64,000 bases of DNA from Mycolicibacter arupensis (GTDB lineage Bacteria > Actinomycetota > Actinomycetes > Mycobacteriales > Mycobacteriaceae). Positions 37,684 through 50,950 of the stretch are shown piece after piece (position 1 is the first letter of the stretch; each line of letters opens with the position of its first letter). The notes under the pieces were generated by a model. That model did not search any database, was not told the DNA's origin, and saw nothing but the letters and a program-made list of their open reading frames with translations. The position numbers and the translations under genes are program-made. The stretch spans positions 124,001 through 188,000 of the forward strand of contig NZ_MVHH01000001.1 in the NCBI RefSeq assembly GCF_002086515.1, written 5' to 3'.

Positions 37684-38349
37684 TTACTCCCCCGCCAGGT
37701 CCGCCGACAGGTCAGCGACCGCCGCCCCATCCGGAACCCGCACCTCCTCGATGAGCTCGGGCCGGTCGTCGAATTCCAGGCGCAGCGCCCGGCAGATGGT
37801 GGCGTGCATGTCGTACATACACGTGATGTAGGTCAGTTCCATGATCTCGCGGTCGGACAGGCTCTCCTTGAGCACCGCGAACACCTCGTCGGGAACCCGC
37901 CCGCCGTCGTAGACCAGGGCATCGGTGTAGGCCAGCACCGCCCGCTCGAGCCTGGAGAAAGCGTCGCTGATCTGCCAGGACGGCAGCGCGGCGATCTTGT
38001 CTTCGGACATTCCCAACGACCGCATCTGTTTGCAGTGTTGCGAGAACACGAACTGGCTGCCGCGGGCATAGCCCGCGCGGGCCTGGCCGAGCTCGCGCAG
38101 CAACGGGTCGAGCGAGGCGTTGCGGTAGAGCGCGAATCCGCGCACCGCGTGGGAGAACACCTGGGGCGCCTGGGCGAACACCGTCCACCAATCCCCGGGA
38201 GTGCCGTGGATGGTGCGATTCCCGCCGGGCTGCGCCGCGGCGACATCGGGGTCCAGCGGGTCTACACCCGCACCGAACAACCGGTCGTAGAAGAACAGGA
38301 TCTGCTCGTCGGTCACTTCAGCGCGCGGAATCTCGCGGAGTCGGGGCAT
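37684..38349 (-). CDS. Carboxymuconolactone decarboxylase/AhpD-fold protein
   Basis: A 221-residue protein beginning MPRLREIPRAEVTDEQILFFYDRLFG. The AhpD-like fold is seen in ELGQARAGYARGSQFVFSQHCKQMRSLGMSEDKIAAL and RLERAVLAYTDALV. The canonical Cys-x2-Cys is reduced to a single Cys within HCKQ, so a peroxidase-type dithiol is absent. Catalytic activity is therefore uncertain. AAAGGA precedes the ATG at 38349. It is divergent from norB across a 164-bp gap containing an imperfect palindrome. Confidence 0.85.
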   Translation of the reverse strand: MPRLREIPRAEVTDEQILFFYDRLFGAGVDPLDPDVAAAQPGGNRTIHGTPGDWWTVFAQAPQVFSHAVRGFALYRNASLDPLLRELGQARAGYARGSQFVFSQHCKQMRSLGMSEDKIAALPSWQISDAFSRLERAVLAYTDALVYDGGRVPDEVFAVLKESLSDREIMELTYITCMYDMHATICRALRLEFDDRPELIEEVRVPDGAAVADLSADLAGE

Positions 38350-38390
38350 GGGTTTAGTCCTTTCTGGCTCGCGGCGCGGGCTGTTATTAC

Positions 38391-38403
38391 GGTATGTCGT
38401 ACC
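38391..38403. promoter_or_regulatory. Imperfect palindrome in the AhpD-like/norB divergent region
   Basis: GGTATG-T-CGTACC, with 5 of 6 positions symmetrical, lies 42 bp before the AhpD-like start and 110 bp before norB. A weak DosR-like match (GGGGTATTTGGTCC, from about 38414) is close by. Either could serve NO or hypoxia control; both are tentative. Confidence 0.3.
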
Positions 38404-38513
38404 CATGCGTCAAGGGGTATTTGGTCCACAATGAAACTCACTCCAGGCCCCAAATTCACGCGGGCACTGCTAGTTTCGAGAACTTCCATCCTCGATACTG
38501 TTAGCGTCCGTCC

Positions 38514-40847
38514 ATGAGCACCGATGTGACGCCAGTGGGCGTGCCCACCGCCGGATCCGGCCGTGCCGGAGCACTGGTCGGCAAGGGCTGGGCGCAGGGC
38601 GTGGCCCTGGTCATGATCTTCGGCTTCCTCGTGATGGGCATCCTGGCCTATCGCACCTACACGGCGTCAATGCCCCTGCCGGACAGGGTCGTTACCGAAT
38701 CCGGCCAGGAGCTGTTCGCCGGCGATGACATCACCCACGGCCAGCAGCTCTTTCAGGCCCGCGGCCTCATGCAGTACGGCTCAGTGCTGGGCCACGGCGC
38801 CTACCTGGGGCCCGACTACACCGCCGAGTACCTGCGATTGGCCACCGAAAACGTCGCCGCTCAGTTCACGGCGTCGGGCGTCACCAATCCACACGACGAG
38901 GTGGTCGCCGAGTTCCGGACCAACCGCTATGACGCCGGCACCAAGACACTGGTGTTCACCGACAGGCAGGTCCGGGCGTTCAACGACATCGAGGAGTACT
39001 ACGCCGGCTATTTCGGCGAAGCCTCCACCAAATACGGCCTGCTGCCGCACATGATCGCCGAGTCAGGTGATATCCGCGATCTGACCGCGTTCTTCGCCTG
39101 GACCGCGTGGGCGGCGACCGCTGATCGGCCCGGCCACGACTACAGCTATACCAATAATTGGCCCTCGGAACCTCGCGTCGACAACGGACCCACCGGATCG
39201 GTGGTGGTCTGGTCGGTGCTGTCACTGATCATGCTGTTGGGCGGCATCGGAATCATGTTCACCGTCTACGGCCGCTGGAGTCAGAACATCGGCTGGCACG
39301 GCACAGAGATGACAAAACTGCACTTCCGCCAGCCTGGCGAGGTGGCGCTGACCCGTTCGCAGCGCGCCGCCGTCTGGATCTTCGCGGTGGTCGCGGTGCT
39401 GTTCTTGGCCCAAGTCCTGCTCGGCGGCGCCGTAGAGCACTACCGGGCGGATCTGTCGGAGTTCTACGGGATCGACCTCGCGAAGATCCTTCCCTACAAC
39501 CTCGCCCGAACCTGGCACCTGCAGCTGTCACTGTTCTGGACCGCCTCGGCGTTCCTCGCCGGTGGAATCTTCTTGGTGCCCTTCATCACCCACCGAGAAC
39601 CGCGTGGCCAATCACTACTGGTCTACGGGCTGCTCGGCGCCCTGGCGGTAGTGGTCTTCGGTTCGCTGACCTTCGAGGCACTGTCGATCTTCGGGGTGAT
39701 CAAGCCAGGCACCGTGTTCTCCCAACAGTGGGAGTTCCTGGATCTGCCGCGCCTGTTTCAGGTGCTGCTGATCGTCGGCCTGTTCTTGTGGATCGTCATC
39801 ATCTGGCGCGGCATGCGCACGAAGCTGGCCACCACCTCGAAGATGAACCTGCCCTGGATGTTCTTCTTCACCGGGCTGGCAATCCCGACGTTCTACGCCG
39901 CCAGCTTGCTGGCCGGCAGCGAGACGCACTTCTCCGTCGCCGACTTCTGGCGGTTCTGGATGGTGCACCTGTGGGTGGAGGACTTCCTGGAACTGTTCAC
40001 CACCGCGATGGTGGCCTACATCTTCGTCCAGCTCGGAGTGGTGCGCGAGCGAGTCGCGTTGCTGGTCATCTTCCTCGACATCATCCTGTATTCGGCCGGC
40101 GGCGTGATCGGCACCATGCACCACCTGTACTTCTCCGGCACTCCGGTGGAACACATGGCGCTGGGGGCGTTCTTCTCGGCAGCCGAGGTGATTCCGCTGA
40201 CCTTCCTGACCGTGGAAGCCTGGGCGTTCCTGCAGCTGGGCGCCCGGCAGGAAGCCGGCGAGCAGAACAATTTCCCAGCCCGCTGGGCGGTGATGTTCCT
40301 GGTAGCCGTCGGGTTCTGGAACTTTCTAGGCGCCGGAATCTTCGGGTTCCTGATCAACCTGCCGGTGGTGTCGTACTACGAGATCGGCACCGCACTGACT
40401 GCCAACCACGCACACGCCGCGATGTTCGGTGTCTACGGCATGCTGGCGGTCGGCCTGGCGATGTTCGCCTTCCGTTACGTGATCCCAGCGGACCAGTGGC
40501 CGAACAAGCTGGCCCGGATCTCGTTTTGGGGCATGAACATCGGCCTGGCATGGATGGTGTTCGTCACCCTGTTGCCGCTGGGAGTGCTGCAGTTGTTCCA
40601 CTCGGTCAACGCGGGCTACTTCGAGGCGCGTTCGCTGGGTTACATCACCCAACCCGGCAACGCGCTCCTGGAATGGATGCGGCTGCCCGGGGACGCGATC
40701 CTGATCGGCGCCGGGGTGGTTCCGTTCGTGTGGATCGCCTGGATTGCACTGCGCAACTTCCGCTCCGGCGAAACCGTAGACGAGCTGCCGGACAACCCAC
40801 TCTACGTCGAGGAACCGGCAGACTCTGCGGCCGCAGGCAAGGACTGA
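38514..40847 (+). CDS. norB: Quinol-dependent nitric oxide reductase (qNOR)
   Basis: A 777-residue single-subunit NO reductase of the haem-copper oxidase superfamily, reducing 2 NO to N2O with quinol electrons. An N-terminal helix and extracytoplasmic domain (about 60-220) resemble a NorC-like part without a CxxCH haem site, the hallmark of qNOR. The NorB-like core has 12 or more membrane helices; candidate metal ligands are in RTWHLQLSLFW, VHLWVEDFLELF, GTMHHLYFSG and NHAHAAMFGVYG. The glutamate-rich NOR signature (VEDFLELF, FSAAEVIPLTFLTVEAW) separates it from proton-pumping oxidases. The next gene begins 2 bp after the stop. Confidence 0.95.
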   Translation: MSTDVTPVGVPTAGSGRAGALVGKGWAQGVALVMIFGFLVMGILAYRTYTASMPLPDRVVTESGQELFAGDDITHGQQLFQARGLMQYGSVLGHGAYLGPDYTAEYLRLATENVAAQFTASGVTNPHDEVVAEFRTNRYDAGTKTLVFTDRQVRAFNDIEEYYAGYFGEASTKYGLLPHMIAESGDIRDLTAFFAWTAWAATADRPGHDYSYTNNWPSEPRVDNGPTGSVVVWSVLSLIMLLGGIGIMFTVYGRWSQNIGWHGTEMTKLHFRQPGEVALTRSQRAAVWIFAVVAVLFLAQVLLGGAVEHYRADLSEFYGIDLAKILPYNLARTWHLQLSLFWTASAFLAGGIFLVPFITHREPRGQSLLVYGLLGALAVVVFGSLTFEALSIFGVIKPGTVFSQQWEFLDLPRLFQVLLIVGLFLWIVIIWRGMRTKLATTSKMNLPWMFFFTGLAIPTFYAASLLAGSETHFSVADFWRFWMVHLWVEDFLELFTTAMVAYIFVQLGVVRERVALLVIFLDIILYSAGGVIGTMHHLYFSGTPVEHMALGAFFSAAEVIPLTFLTVEAWAFLQLGARQEAGEQNNFPARWAVMFLVAVGFWNFLGAGIFGFLINLPVVSYYEIGTALTANHAHAAMFGVYGMLAVGLAMFAFRYVIPADQWPNKLARISFWGMNIGLAWMVFVTLLPLGVLQLFHSVNAGYFEARSLGYITQPGNALLEWMRLPGDAILIGAGVVPFVWIAWIALRNFRSGETVDELPDNPLYVEEPADSAAAGKD

Positions 40848-40849
40848 GT

Positions 40850-41488
40850 ATGAACGGGCCGGCGACATGGGTGTGGCTGGTTGCCGGCTACGCCCTGCTG
40901 CTGCTGGCTTTCGCCTGGGGCTTCGACCGGATGGCCCAGCGGACCTCCGAGCGTGCTGCGCAGTGGCGCACCGGCAAGTTCGTCTACCACGACGACCATG
41001 ATGCGTGGAAGTGCCCGCAGGATCAGTGGCTGTGGCCCGCTTCATTCGACCCGGATAATCGCGTGATGCGCTACCGGGCGACGCCATCGGTGTGCAATGC
41101 GTGTCCGGTCAAACACACCTGCACCACGTCGCCCCACGGCCGGGAGATCAGCCGAGCGGTCGACCCGTGGCCGCACTCGGAGACGGGTCGATTTCATCGA
41201 GGCATAGCCTGTGCCGTAGCAGGTTTCGGAATCATCCTGCCAGTAGCGACATTGTTCGTGAACCATTCGGCCGCCGAAGTGTTGGTGCTGGCAGCGACGA
41301 TCCTGGCGGTAGGGGCGGGTAGCATCCCCTTGCTGCGACACCTGTGGAACACCCCGGGTAACGCCCCCGATGACCGGCCACACCGATCGGTCGCCAAAGA
41401 TCAGGAGTTGAACGTCGAAGCCGCAATCGACCGGTACTCCACCCGGTGGGGCGGCTTTTCCGACGACGTGTCGAGCAGGAGGCGGTAG
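40850..41488 (+). CDS. Membrane protein with transposase-like zinc ribbon, in the norB operon
   Basis: A 212-residue protein. One membrane helix is near residues 7-24 and two more near 118-137 and 140-162. Between them is a cytosolic segment YHDDHDAWKCPQDQW ... MRYRATPSVCNACPVKHTC ... GREISR with Cys55, Cys82, Cys85 and Cys91. This Cys-x26-Cys-x2-Cys-x5-Cys pattern, with the preceding YRA and the following GR-I-R, resembles the zinc ribbon found inside IS1182-type DDE transposases, but no transposase catalytic residues are present. A metal- or haem-handling role for the NO reductase is possible. The ATG lies 2 bp after norB, and the gene is surely co-transcribed with it. Confidence 0.75.
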   Translation: MNGPATWVWLVAGYALLLLAFAWGFDRMAQRTSERAAQWRTGKFVYHDDHDAWKCPQDQWLWPASFDPDNRVMRYRATPSVCNACPVKHTCTTSPHGREISRAVDPWPHSETGRFHRGIACAVAGFGIILPVATLFVNHSAAEVLVLAATILAVGAGSIPLLRHLWNTPGNAPDDRPHRSVAKDQELNVEAAIDRYSTRWGGFSDDVSSRRR

Positions 41489-41493
41489 CTCAA

Positions 41494-42279
41494 GTGAGCG
41501 AAGGACTGATCACCGTGCTTGCGCTGTCCACCGTGGCACTGGCCGCGCTGGCATATTTCGCGCTGAATGTGGTGCGCGAATACGAACGCGGCGTAGTTTT
41601 CCGAATGGGGCATGCTCGCCCGCTCTACCAGCCAGGCCTGAAGTTCATTTTCCCGCTGGTGGACAGAATGATTCGGGTCGATCAGCGGGTTGTGACACTG
41701 ACGATTCCCCCGCAGGAGGTGATCACCCGCGACAACGTTCCGGCCCGGGTCAACGCTGTGGTGATGTTCCAGGTCACCGACCCGATCAAGGCGATCATGG
41801 AGGTCGAGAACTACGCGGTGGCCACCTCGCAGATCGCCCAGACGACACTGCGCTCCCTGCTGGGCAGGGCGGATCTGGACACACTGCTGGCGCACCGCGA
41901 CGACCTCAACGCCGACCTGCGCACGATCATCGACAAACAGACCGAACCGTGGGGCGTCCAGGTGCGGGTGGTCGAGATCAAAGACGTGGAGATCCCCGAG
42001 TCGATGCAACGCGCAATGGCCCGTGAGGCCGAGGCCGAGCGGGAACGCCGGGCGAAGGTGATCAACGCCCGCGGCGAGCTACAGGCCTCCGAGGAACTCA
42101 GCCAGGCCGCCGAACGGCTTTCGCAGAACCCGGCCTCTCTGCAACTGCGTTACCTGCAAACGCTTTTGGAGCTCGGTGCCGATCAGAACTCGACGGTGGT
42201 CTTTCCGCTACCGGTAGACATCATCACGCCTTTCCTGGGTGCCGCGGCGCAAGCACTGCGACCGAAGAAGCCAACCTAG
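41494..42279 (+). CDS. Slipin/stomatin-like SPFH protein
   Basis: A 261-residue SPFH protein. An N-terminal membrane helix (LITVLALSTVALAALAYFAL) precedes the band-7 domain: VREYERGVVFRMGHARPLYQPGLKFIFPLVDRM, then VNAVVMFQVTDPIKAIMEVENY and LRSLLGRADLDTLLAHRDDLN. The coiled-coil AMAREAEAERERRAKVINARGE is typical of bacterial slipins, which organise membrane complexes. GTG at 41494 follows AGGAGG and lies 5 bp after the zinc-ribbon gene, so it is the third gene of the norB operon. The 3' end overlaps the convergent SDR by 4 bp. Confidence 0.92.
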   Translation: MSEGLITVLALSTVALAALAYFALNVVREYERGVVFRMGHARPLYQPGLKFIFPLVDRMIRVDQRVVTLTIPPQEVITRDNVPARVNAVVMFQVTDPIKAIMEVENYAVATSQIAQTTLRSLLGRADLDTLLAHRDDLNADLRTIIDKQTEPWGVQVRVVEIKDVEIPESMQRAMAREAEAERERRAKVINARGELQASEELSQAAERLSQNPASLQLRYLQTLLELGADQNSTVVFPLPVDIITPFLGAAAQALRPKKPT

Positions 42280-43046
42280 CGCGCCACCATTCCACCGTCG
42301 GCGTGGATGGTCTGACCGGTGATGTAGCTACCGGCATCGGACACCAGAAGCAGCACTGGTCCGACCATCTCGTCGGGCTCGGCGATGCGCCGCTGCAGGG
42401 TGGCGCCGGCCAAGGCCGCAACGAACTCCGGCGGATTGTTGCGCACCATGTCGGTATCGACCGGGCCAGGGGCTATCGCGTTGACCCGAATCTGCGACGA
42501 CGCGAGCTCGGCCGCCATCGACCGGGTGAAGGAGACCAGGGCAGCCTTGGCCGCCGAGTACATCGACGTCGCCGGCGAGAAGACGAAGGCACCGGCCGAC
42601 ACCACATTGACGATCGCGGCGTGCTCACTGTTTCGCAGGTGCGGCAGCGCCGCCTGCACCAAGAAGACCGGCCCCTGCAGATTGACCGCGAACGATTTGT
42701 TCAATGCCTCCGGGGTGATCTGGCCCAACGGCAGCGCCAGCGCGTTGGCCGCGTTGTTGATGACGATGTCCACGCCGCCGAACCGCTGCACCGTGGCGTC
42801 GACCAGATGCTGGATCGCATCGACATCACCGAGGTGGGTGGGTACGCCCAGAGCCTGGGCGCCGGCCTGGCGCAGTTGCTCGGCGGCGCGCTCACAGGCG
42901 TCGCTCTTGCGGCTGGCCACGACCACGTTGGCACCGGCCGCCGCAAGCCCGTGGGCTATCGACAGCCCGATGCCGCGCGTGCCCCCTGTCACGATGGCGG
43001 TGCGTCCGCTCAGGTCGAATAACGCGGTGAGAGCAGACCTGTCCAC
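42276..43046 (-). CDS. Short-chain dehydrogenase/reductase
   Basis: A 256-residue classical [18 protein letters not shown] binds NAD(P), [12 protein letters not shown] is the NNAG-type motif, NVVSAGA carries the catalytic serine, and YSAAKAAL the Tyr-Lys pair; the C-terminus is [17 protein letters not shown]. The substrate is unknown. GTG at 43046 is preceded by AAGGAG; an ATG ten codons upstream is less well placed. It is divergent from devR, sharing a region with a candidate DosR box. Confidence 0.92.
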   Translation of the reverse strand: MDRSALTALFDLSGRTAIVTGGTRGIGLSIAHGLAAAGANVVVASRKSDACERAAEQLRQAGAQALGVPTHLGDVDAIQHLVDATVQRFGGVDIVINNAANALALPLGQITPEALNKSFAVNLQGPVFLVQAALPHLRNSEHAAIVNVVSAGAFVFSPATSMYSAAKAALVSFTRSMAAELASSQIRVNAIAPGPVDTDMVRNNPPEFVAALAGATLQRRIAEPDEMVGPVLLLVSDAGSYITGQTIHADGGMVAR

Positions 43047-43117
43047 GGCGATCTCCTTGTCTTGGCAAAGCCGCATGAAGCGTAGTTCACCGGCGCGGAC
43101 CGAAGCGGCGCCGGATC

Positions 43118-43131
43118 GGGGCTTTGGACCC
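43118..43131. promoter_or_regulatory. Candidate DosR (DevR) box upstream of devR
   Basis: GGGGCTTTGGACCC matches 11 of 14 positions of the DosR core GGGACTWWAGTCCC. It lies about 82 bp upstream of the devR GTG and 72 bp upstream of the divergent SDR start, so it could give autoregulation and control of the SDR. Confidence 0.5.
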
Positions 43132-43212
43132 TGTGATTCCGCGGGCCACGCCGTTACCGTGGGCAATGCCAGCGTGCACCCAGCCACGACGGCTCCGGCG
43201 AGAGGACGCGAT

Positions 43213-46605
<3,393 letters not shown>

Positions 46606-46738
46606 GATCGGACCCCTCTCTGGTGCCGCGGACCTCAGCCGAATTCTCGCTGAGCCCAAGAGAACCTGTCTCCGCAAGGATCCTCTGAACAGGCGGGCCC
46701 CAACAGGGCAGGAAGACCCGCACCTTGGCCGTGGACTC

Positions 46739-46752
46739 GGGACTTCTGGCCC
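46739..46752. promoter_or_regulatory. Candidate DosR (DevR) box upstream of acg
   Basis: GGGACTTCTGGCCC matches the DosR core at 11 of 14 positions, including the strongly conserved GGGAC and GCCC ends. It sits in the 177-bp gap between the lpqB stop and the acg start. Confidence 0.6.
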
Positions 46753-46782
46753 TGCCTGCGCCTCCCGGGCGGGAGCGCGATA

Positions 46783-48546
46783 TCAGCCCGGCAGTACGGG
46801 CACGGCGCCGGTCACCATGAACGGCCCCAGCGGCGCCCAGCCCTGCTCCTCCTCGGCCGCCGCAGACGACAACGCCAGCACCCCGCGCGGGTCGGCCACA
46901 TAGACCGTGGACGGGTCCGCGACGATCGTCGACACCGGCAGCTGCAGATTGCCGCTGGGCGCGTCGGAGTTCACCCCGTCGATGTTGACGTAGGACACCG
47001 GATGTTTCGGATCGGACCTGCTCACCACGATGTCGTCGCCGGTGCGCCATGCCAGCGACACCACCGAGGTACCGAGCCCGAATCCGAGCCGGCGGGGATA
47101 GTGCAGCACGAACTGGCCGCCGGGCATCTGCTCGACGCCCGCCAGAATCACCTGGCCGCCGATCACCATGGCCGCCCGCGTGCCGTCGCGGGACAGCTGC
47201 AATTCGCTGATCGGGCCGGGGAACCGCGCGGAGACCGCCCCGGAGTCCACCGGGATCCGGGCGGGGCGCCCCGAGGCCACTTCCTGGATGGCCCGCAACA
47301 CGTTGTTGCCGTCGACCACCACCCACACCGCCTCGTCCAGCGACCAACTCGGCCGTGACAGCGTGTGCCCCTCGGCCGCCTGCACGGCCTCGCCACCGAG
47401 GTCACCGATCCACAGGGTGGCCTCCGGGTCGCCGGGGTGCACCACCACCGACGCCACCTGGCGTCCGGTGCGCGACAACGCCGATGACTCCTGGTCCGGC
47501 TCCCGACCGAACGCCCCGGGCACCCGGTTGGCCTGCTGCCCGTCCAGGACGAGCAGCGATCCACCGACCAGCGCGTGTACGCCGGCGCCTGCGCCGTCGG
47601 AGGCACCGGGATCGGTGGTGGCCACATCGGAAGTCGTCCAGCCATCTGGGAACCGGTCGTCCAGCGCGGCGCCGTCGGCGTCGATCACATAGGGACCCTT
47701 GATGTCGGCTCGGGCGAACGTCCAGATCAATTGCGCGGCAAGCAGTTGCCGGGTGTTGGGATCGGTGGCCGACAGACTGTCCAGGTCGACCTTCGCGCCG
47801 CCGTAGCCGCGACCCACCCCGCTCTTGCCACCGTCGGCGCGGGTCACCGGACCGCGCAGCCGCACGGGCGGCGCCAGCAGATTGCGGACGCCGGCCATCT
47901 CCGGCCGTGGTCCGGCGATCAGCTTGGACACCAATTCGGTCGCCAGCTGATCGGGGTCGGACACCGCGACATAGCGGGGATCGGGAACCACCGTCTTACC
48001 GGTCGGGTCGACGAAGTAGAGCGTGTTGCGCTTGTAGGTGGCCTGGAACTGCTGCCAGTCCAAAAACACCCCGTTGGGCAGTCGGTCGATGCGCCAGCCG
48101 TCTGAGGTCTTGAGCAGTTCGATCGGCTCCGGCGCCGGCAGCGCACCCTCGGCCGTCTCGAACACGCCCATATCCGACAGCGACCCCAGCATGTCGGCAC
48201 GCATGGTGACCGCGACACGGCCGGCACTGCGGGTCTCGACGAACACCACGTTGTCGATCAACAGGGCGCTGCCGGCGTCATCCCAGGAGTCGGAGGCCTC
48301 TTGGGTGAGGAACTGGCGGGCCGCCCGGTGGCGGTTCGCCGGGTCGGCGGTCGCCTTGAGGAATTCGCGCAACAGCACCTCGGGATCCATGCCCGGTGTG
48401 GGCTTGGGCAATACCGAGGGCGGTGGCGCCTCCACCGTGCCGACCGCCTGCGGCGCCGACGTGGTGGGGACCCCCGCGCACCCCGAGAGTCCGGCAACCA
48501 GTCCCGCCACGGCCAACATCACCGCCGCGCGGCTGCGGCGCATCAT
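46783..48546 (-). CDS. lpqB: Lipoprotein LpqB, third gene of the mtrA-mtrB-lpqB unit
   Basis: A 587-residue lipoprotein. The lipobox LSGC (Cys23) follows the signal [13 protein letters not shown]. The N-terminal GerMN-like domain (about 60-270) includes [19 protein letters not shown]; the C-terminal part is a beta-propeller-like domain ([42 protein letters not shown]). In M. smegmatis LpqB interacts with the extracytoplasmic domain of MtrB and modulates MtrA signalling. The start overlaps the mtrB stop (two consecutive ATG codons at 48546 and 48543). Confidence 0.96.
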   Translation of the reverse strand: MMRRSRAAVMLAVAGLVAGLSGCAGVPTTSAPQAVGTVEAPPPSVLPKPTPGMDPEVLLREFLKATADPANRHRAARQFLTQEASDSWDDAGSALLIDNVVFVETRSAGRVAVTMRADMLGSLSDMGVFETAEGALPAPEPIELLKTSDGWRIDRLPNGVFLDWQQFQATYKRNTLYFVDPTGKTVVPDPRYVAVSDPDQLATELVSKLIAGPRPEMAGVRNLLAPPVRLRGPVTRADGGKSGVGRGYGGAKVDLDSLSATDPNTRQLLAAQLIWTFARADIKGPYVIDADGAALDDRFPDGWTTSDVATTDPGASDGAGAGVHALVGGSLLVLDGQQANRVPGAFGREPDQESSALSRTGRQVASVVVHPGDPEATLWIGDLGGEAVQAAEGHTLSRPSWSLDEAVWVVVDGNNVLRAIQEVASGRPARIPVDSGAVSARFPGPISELQLSRDGTRAAMVIGGQVILAGVEQMPGGQFVLHYPRRLGFGLGTSVVSLAWRTGDDIVVSRSDPKHPVSYVNIDGVNSDAPSGNLQLPVSTIVADPSTVYVADPRGVLALSSAAAEEEQGWAPLGPFMVTGAVPVLPG

Positions 48547-50192
48547 CCGACCCGCTCGGCATGCTCACGGGCCCGCTGACGACGTTCCCGGCGTTCGGCG
48601 GGGCTTACCGGTTTCATCGGCAGCGGGCTGGTGGTGACCTTGTGGCCGCGCACCAGCGGCAGGGTGAGCCGGAAGCACGCCCCCTTGCCCGGTTCGCCCC
48701 AGGCCTCCAGCCGGCCCTGGTGCAGGCGGGCGTCCTCCACGCTGATCGCCAGTCCCAGCCCGGTCCCGCCCGAGCGCCGCACCCGCGAGGGGTCGGCACG
48801 CCAGAACCGGCTGAACACCAGTTTCTCCTCGCCGGGCCGCAACCCCACCCCATGGTCGCGCACGGTGACGGCGACCGTGTCGTCATCGGCGGCCATGCGG
48901 ATCACCACCGGCCTACGCTCGGCGTGATCGATGGCGTTGGCGATCAGGTTGCGCAGGATGCGTTCCACCCGGCGCGGATCGACCTCGGCGATCACCGGAT
49001 CACCCGGCATGTCCACCTTGAGCTGGACTCCGGCCTCAGCCGTCAGGTGACCCACGTTCTCCAGCGCACTGTTGACCGTCGCGCGCAGGTCCACCGACTC
49101 CACGGACAGTTCGGCCACCCCGGCGTCATGCCGGGAGATCTCCAACAGGTCGTTGAGCAGTGACTCGAACCGGTCCAGCTCACTGACCAGCAGCTCGGTG
49201 GAGCGCCGCAGCGAGGGCTCCAGATCTGCACTGTGATCGTGGATCAGGTCAGCGGCCATCCGCACCGTGGTCAGTGGGGTGCGCAGCTCGTGGCTGACAT
49301 CGGAGGTGAATCGGCGCTGCAGGTTGCCGAACTCCTCAAGCTGGGTGATCTCGCGTGACAGGCTCTCGGCCATGTCGTTGAACGACACCGCCAGCCGGGC
49401 CATGTCGTCTTCGCCGCGCACCGGCATACGTTCGGACAGATGCCCCTCGGCGAACCGCTCGGCGATCCGTGAGGCCGACCGCACCGGCAGCACCACCTGC
49501 CGTGACACCAGCAGCGCGATACCGGCCAGCAGCACCAGCAGCACCAGACCGCCGGTGGCGATCGTGCCCCGCACCATGCTGATCGTGTTGCGCTCGGTGC
49601 CCAGCGGATAGATCAGATACAGCTCCAGGTTGGTGATCCGCGATGTGGTCGGGGTGCCCACCACCAGAGCCGGCCCGGAAAACCCCTCTACGTGCACGGT
49701 CGCGTACTGGTAGCTGACCTGACCAGCCTTGACGAACTCGCGCAGGGCGGCCGGAACCTGATCGACCGGCCCGGCGGCGGTCGCCGCTCGCGGCCCCTCA
49801 CCGGGAACCACCAGCACCGCGTCGAAAGCACCTGCGGTTCCGCTGCCCGCGGCGGGGTCGGTCTTGGACATCAGCGTGTTGCGCGCCAGTTGCAGGCTCG
49901 ATGACAAGGAACGAGCCTCCTCCCCACCGACGATGCCGCCGGCGGTGACCCGCGCACGGACGATCTGTTCGGTGGCCGCGCGGACCTTGACATCGAGCAC
50001 CCGATCGGTGATCTGGCTGGTCAGCACGAACCCGAGGCCGAGGATGACCGCTGCCGACATGCCCAAGGTGAGCACCACGACCCGCAACTGCAATGAACGG
50101 CGCCAGGCAACCTGAACCGCGCGGCGCAGTGTGTTCACACCGAGCAGCAGGGGACCCGAACGCCGGGGGCGTCGTCTGGAGCTGAAGATCAC
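48543..50192 (-). CDS. mtrB: Sensor histidine kinase MtrB
   Basis: A 549-residue kinase with membrane helices near residues 36-59 and 208-232 and an extracytoplasmic domain between them. HAMP is [34 protein letters not shown]; the H box is [16 protein letters not shown]; the N box is [16 protein letters not shown]; the G boxes are [12 protein letters not shown] and [13 protein letters not shown]. MtrB localises to septa and poles in mycobacteria and acts with MtrA on cell division and wall metabolism. It is 19 bp downstream of mtrA. Confidence 0.97.
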   Translation of the reverse strand: MIFSSRRRPRRSGPLLLGVNTLRRAVQVAWRRSLQLRVVVLTLGMSAAVILGLGFVLTSQITDRVLDVKVRAATEQIVRARVTAGGIVGGEEARSLSSSLQLARNTLMSKTDPAAGSGTAGAFDAVLVVPGEGPRAATAAGPVDQVPAALREFVKAGQVSYQYATVHVEGFSGPALVVGTPTTSRITNLELYLIYPLGTERNTISMVRGTIATGGLVLLVLLAGIALLVSRQVVLPVRSASRIAERFAEGHLSERMPVRGEDDMARLAVSFNDMAESLSREITQLEEFGNLQRRFTSDVSHELRTPLTTVRMAADLIHDHSADLEPSLRRSTELLVSELDRFESLLNDLLEISRHDAGVAELSVESVDLRATVNSALENVGHLTAEAGVQLKVDMPGDPVIAEVDPRRVERILRNLIANAIDHAERRPVVIRMAADDDTVAVTVRDHGVGLRPGEEKLVFSRFWRADPSRVRRSGGTGLGLAISVEDARLHQGRLEAWGEPGKGACFRLTLPLVRGHKVTTSPLPMKPVSPAERRERRQRAREHAERVG

Positions 50193-50211
50193 GCACGCTC
50201 CCCGGTCAGGA

Positions 50212-50898
50212 TCACGGAGGTCCGGCCTTGTAACCCACTCCTCGCACCGTCAGCACCACAGTCGGGTTCTCCGGGTCCTGCTCAACCTTGGCCCGCAGGC
50301 GCTGGACGTGCACGTTCACCAGCCGAGTGTCGGCCGGATGCCGGTATCCCCAGACCTGTTCGAGGAGCACCTCACGAGTAAACACCTGCCGCGGTTTGCG
50401 TGCCAGCGCCACCAACAGGTCGAACTCCAGGGGGGTCAAGGAGATCTGCTCGCCGGCCCGACTCACCTTGTGCGCGGGCACGTCGATGTCGATGTCGGCG
50501 ATCGAGAGCATCTCGGCCGGTTCGTCGTCGTTGCGGCGCAGCCGGGCCCGCACCCGGGCCACCAGCTCCTTGGGCTTGAACGGCTTCATGATGTAGTCAT
50601 CGGCGCCCGACTCCAGCCCGAGCACCACGTCGACGGTGTCGGTCTTGGCGGTGAGCATCACGATCGGCACACCAGAGTCCTTACGCAGCACCCGACAGAC
50701 GTCGATGCCGTTCATGCCGGGCAGCATCAGGTCCAGCAGCACCAGGTCGGGCCGAAGCTCATGGACCGCGGTGAGCGCCTGGGTGCCGTCACCGACGACC
50801 GCGGTGTCGAAACCCTCCCCACGCAACACGATGGTGAGCATCTCGGCCAGCGACGCGTCGTCGTCGACGACAAGAATCCTTTGCCTCATGGCGTACAT
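50212..50898 (-). CDS. mtrA: Response regulator MtrA
   Basis: A 228-residue OmpR-family regulator almost identical to M. tuberculosis MtrA over its length. The receiver has [15 protein letters not shown], Asp in [16 protein letters not shown] and [17 protein letters not shown]; the winged helix has [52 protein letters not shown] chose ATG at 50898 because it gives exactly the known 228-residue form; an upstream start adds seven residues. MtrA regulates cell-division and resuscitation-factor genes and is essential in M. tuberculosis. Confidence 0.97.
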   Translation of the reverse strand: MYAMRQRILVVDDDASLAEMLTIVLRGEGFDTAVVGDGTQALTAVHELRPDLVLLDLMLPGMNGIDVCRVLRKDSGVPIVMLTAKTDTVDVVLGLESGADDYIMKPFKPKELVARVRARLRRNDDEPAEMLSIADIDIDVPAHKVSRAGEQISLTPLEFDLLVALARKPRQVFTREVLLEQVWGYRHPADTRLVNVHVQRLRAKVEQDPENPTVVLTVRGVGYKAGPP

Positions 50899-50950
50899 GG
50901 TGTCACCAGAACGAGACAAAACGCTGCTAGCACACGCGCGTTTCGCGGAG

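Noticed and set aside
39158..40849. Apparent N-terminal extension of the zinc-ribbon membrane protein
   Set aside because: The frame runs through norB in another phase. The ATG at 40850, just after the norB stop, gives a sensible first membrane helix.
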